Shown: positions 62,742 to 64,000 of the stretch, piece after piece
How the letters are laid out: each line of letters opens with the position of its first letter
Numbering within the stretch: position 1 is the first letter of the stretch
Assembly (NCBI GenBank): GCA_017508385.1
Contig: JAFVZB010000094.1
Coordinates: 1-64,000 of the forward strand
DNA length: 64,000 nt
Origin: Lentisphaeria bacterium
GTDB taxonomy: Bacteria; Verrucomicrobiota; Lentisphaeria; Victivallales; Victivallaceae
Direction: 5' to 3'
The notes under the pieces: generated by a model
The model's database searches: none
What the model was told of the DNA's origin: nothing
What the model saw: the letters and a program-made list of their open reading frames with translations, nothing else
Program-made: the position numbers and the translations under genes

Positions 62742-64000
62742 GAGCGTCACACTCTTTCCGGCATAAACTCCTGATGGAGTGACGAACTTGTAAAGTTTGT
62801 CATTCAAACTGATATTGACAACACGATTTTTCTGCTGAACATCGGCAACGGTCAATGTATCTTTTTTTAGCATGACCGCTGCTTTTTTATCGCTTGAAAG
62901 TTTGCCGACTCCGGGAATATCCATCTCGCCGGGAACAAAAAAGTACGCCCAGCAGGTATCATTTCTGCTATCTTTGACAACGTGTCCGCACTTGTTGAAA
63001 ATGGTTTTCACTCCGGTGTTTTCACCGGCAGGAGCAATCATGTAGCTCAAACGCTCATTTTTTGCTTTCACTCCGTGATTTACATAGATGGTCACGGTTT
63101 TACCCTTTTGCACTCCTTTGGCATGAATGGTCACACTCTTCCACGGAACGCTTTTTTCCTCAATGGCTAGCGTGAGGTTTTGCGGCTTCAAAAAGGTGTA
63201 TGCCACATTGTCGTGGATGATTTTTTCAACCTTTTCGAGTTTGTGTGTGCCATTTTCGTAAACTTGCTTTTTACCTGCGCTCACGACTTCGACCGGAGTG
63301 CGGTACAAACGGCTGTCGATGGTGGTGTTGACCGGGGATTTGGTCTTGTTTACGACGTTGTTCAAGTTGAATACCACACATTTATCAATGGCGGTAACGC
63401 TCTTGAAATATCCGATTTTACTGGAACTGCAACCCATCATCACTCCGGTATTGACCTCATCGGTGACGGCTCCGACGGTCGATGAGATGTTGGTCTTTTT
63501 ACGGGCACGCGAGGCGTTGAGACTATCATTATCGTAAACTGCGGTCAAGCCGGGAAGTCTGCGCCAATCCCACAATGCTGCCATATTGTCGTACTCTGAG
63601 CCATCTGTTTTGTATTGCATGACTCCACAGCCGAGGTAGAGTCCCTGTAAATTCTCTTTGTTTATCGTCTCACTGCCGATGACTCTTGATGAACACATCT
63701 TGTATGAGAAGTAGAAATCCTTGCGGCGGTGGATGAGATAGTCACTGCGGAAAAAGTAGCGGCTGCCTTCAAGTGAAGCATCATTCCTACTGACGGCTTC
63801 AACGATATCACGCTTTTCTTTGCTGTTGTTGAAACGGCGTGAATACCCCTTTATCTGGCGGCATTTGCCATACGGAGCATCGTGGGTGATCTGTCTGCCG
63901 CAGGCGAGATAATCCATCTGATTTTTGAAGAGAGTCCAGCGCAAACCGCAGTAAAAGTAATTCCAGATAAGCTCCTGCTGGGCTTTGCTGAAAGCGTATT
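62733..64000 (-). CDS. Polysaccharide lyase family 8 protein, partial (5' end beyond window)
   Basis: The frame is open from the stop at 62733 to the window end (about 422 residues). Matches to PL8 (chondroitin, hyaluronan and xanthan lyases) are MDYLACGRQITHD, ENLQGLYLGCGVMQYKTDGSEYDNMAALWDWRRLPGLTA and the following super-sandwich domain with GKTVTIYVNHG-type strands. The catalytic Asn/His/Tyr part would lie upstream, outside the window. A TTG at 63944 is not a credible start because homology continues before it. It probably depolymerises host glycosaminoglycans outside the cell. Confidence 0.87.
   Translation of the reverse strand, partial: YAFSKAQQELIWNYFYCGLRWTLFKNQMDYLACGRQITHDAPYGKCRQIKGYSRRFNNSKEKRDIVEAVSRNDASLEGSRYFFRSDYLIHRRKDFYFSYKMCSSRVIGSETINKENLQGLYLGCGVMQYKTDGSEYDNMAALWDWRRLPGLTAVYDNDSLNASRARKKTNISSTVGAVTDEVNTGVMMGCSSSKIGYFKSVTAIDKCVVFNLNNVVNKTKSPVNTTIDSRLYRTPVEVVSAGKKQVYENGTHKLEKVEKIIHDNVAYTFLKPQNLTLAIEEKSVPWKSVTIHAKGVQKGKTVTIYVNHGVKAKNERLSYMIAPAGENTGVKTIFNKCGHVVKDSRNDTCWAYFFVPGEMDIPGVGKLSSDKKAAVMLKKDTLTVADVQQKNRVVNISLNDKLYKFVTPSGVYAGKSVTLSK

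Noticed and set aside
63750-63944. TTG at 63944 as start of the PL8 lyase
   Set aside because: The frame and the family-like sequence (YCGLRWTLFKNQMDYLACGR) continue upstream to the window edge, so the gene is truncated by the window, not by nature.

Overview
The window looks like a chromosomal segment of a Gram-negative, anaerobic, probably gut-associated bacterium of the PVC group, most likely Lentisphaerota (Victivallales-like). This is inferred from a prepilin-like protein with an [15 protein letters not shown]-terminus and a C-terminal H-X9-DG motif, a YejM-like envelope sulfatase, an O-antigen-type ABC exporter, and a polysaccharide lyase of family 8. No rRNA or tRNA gene, insertion sequence or prophage was recognised. 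Coding density is very high, and no gap between genes reaches 300 bases.

1-1031: the end of a CRISPR array with 16 repeats of 36 bp and 15 spacers of exactly 30 bp. Read on the minus strand, each repeat ends in an extended -10 promoter (TGCTATATT), as in type II-C arrays. Cas genes are not in the window. 1078-19518 (minus strand): a housekeeping block with dnaX, rph, an SRP RNA (ffs) between rph and accD, accD, purQ, argJ, queF, a shortened cobalamin methionine synthase with its activation domain as a separate gene, a low-molecular-weight phosphatase, a YeiH-type transporter, a 46-codon small ORF coupled to a secreted protein, an Fbp/Afu-type ABC importer, an RpoD-family sigma factor, and argG.

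19628-23449 (plus): uracil-DNA glycosylase, an ABC-2 export pair and an inositol-monophosphatase family enzyme. 23453-25273 (minus): a BtuF-like binding protein and a pseudopilin behind a cobalamin riboswitch. 25355-34186 (plus): DUF368 lipid carrier transporter, lgt, RluD-type pseudouridine synthase, MFS transporter, putP, DUF1846, a GT-C membrane protein and a MIF-type tautomerase. 34189-35847 (minus): tgt and a DJ-1/PfpI protein. 35989-41554 (plus): a 79-residue unknown, Wzm/Wzt-like ABC exporter and a 1065-residue double glycosyltransferase with a coiled-coil tail. 41645-42905: ddh and xseB. 42937-45888: a PdxR-like regulator divergent from pdxST.

45878-56217 (minus): YejM-like sulfatase, SGNH hydrolase, two HAD hydrolases, GH39, GH3, thioredoxin with a small ferredoxin-thioredoxin-reductase catalytic subunit, and LemA with a large membrane partner. 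56453-62741 (plus): a sugar ABC importer operon (SBP, MalF, MalG, MalK) led by a TPR-like lipoprotein, then a TIM-barrel sugar isomerase. A PL8 lyase on the minus strand runs off the right end.

A consistent promoter style runs through the window: a TTG-type -35, a spacer of 17 bp, and a -10 that is usually TATATT. Several divergent gene pairs have promoters that overlap each other. All five convergent gene pairs abut or overlap, and the only clear intrinsic terminator is after the SRP RNA. Links between genes include queF with tgt (queuosine), metH with its activation domain and a B12-regulated uptake protein (cobalamin), pdxR with pdxST (vitamin B6), and the Wzm/Wzt/glycosyltransferase set (surface polysaccharide).
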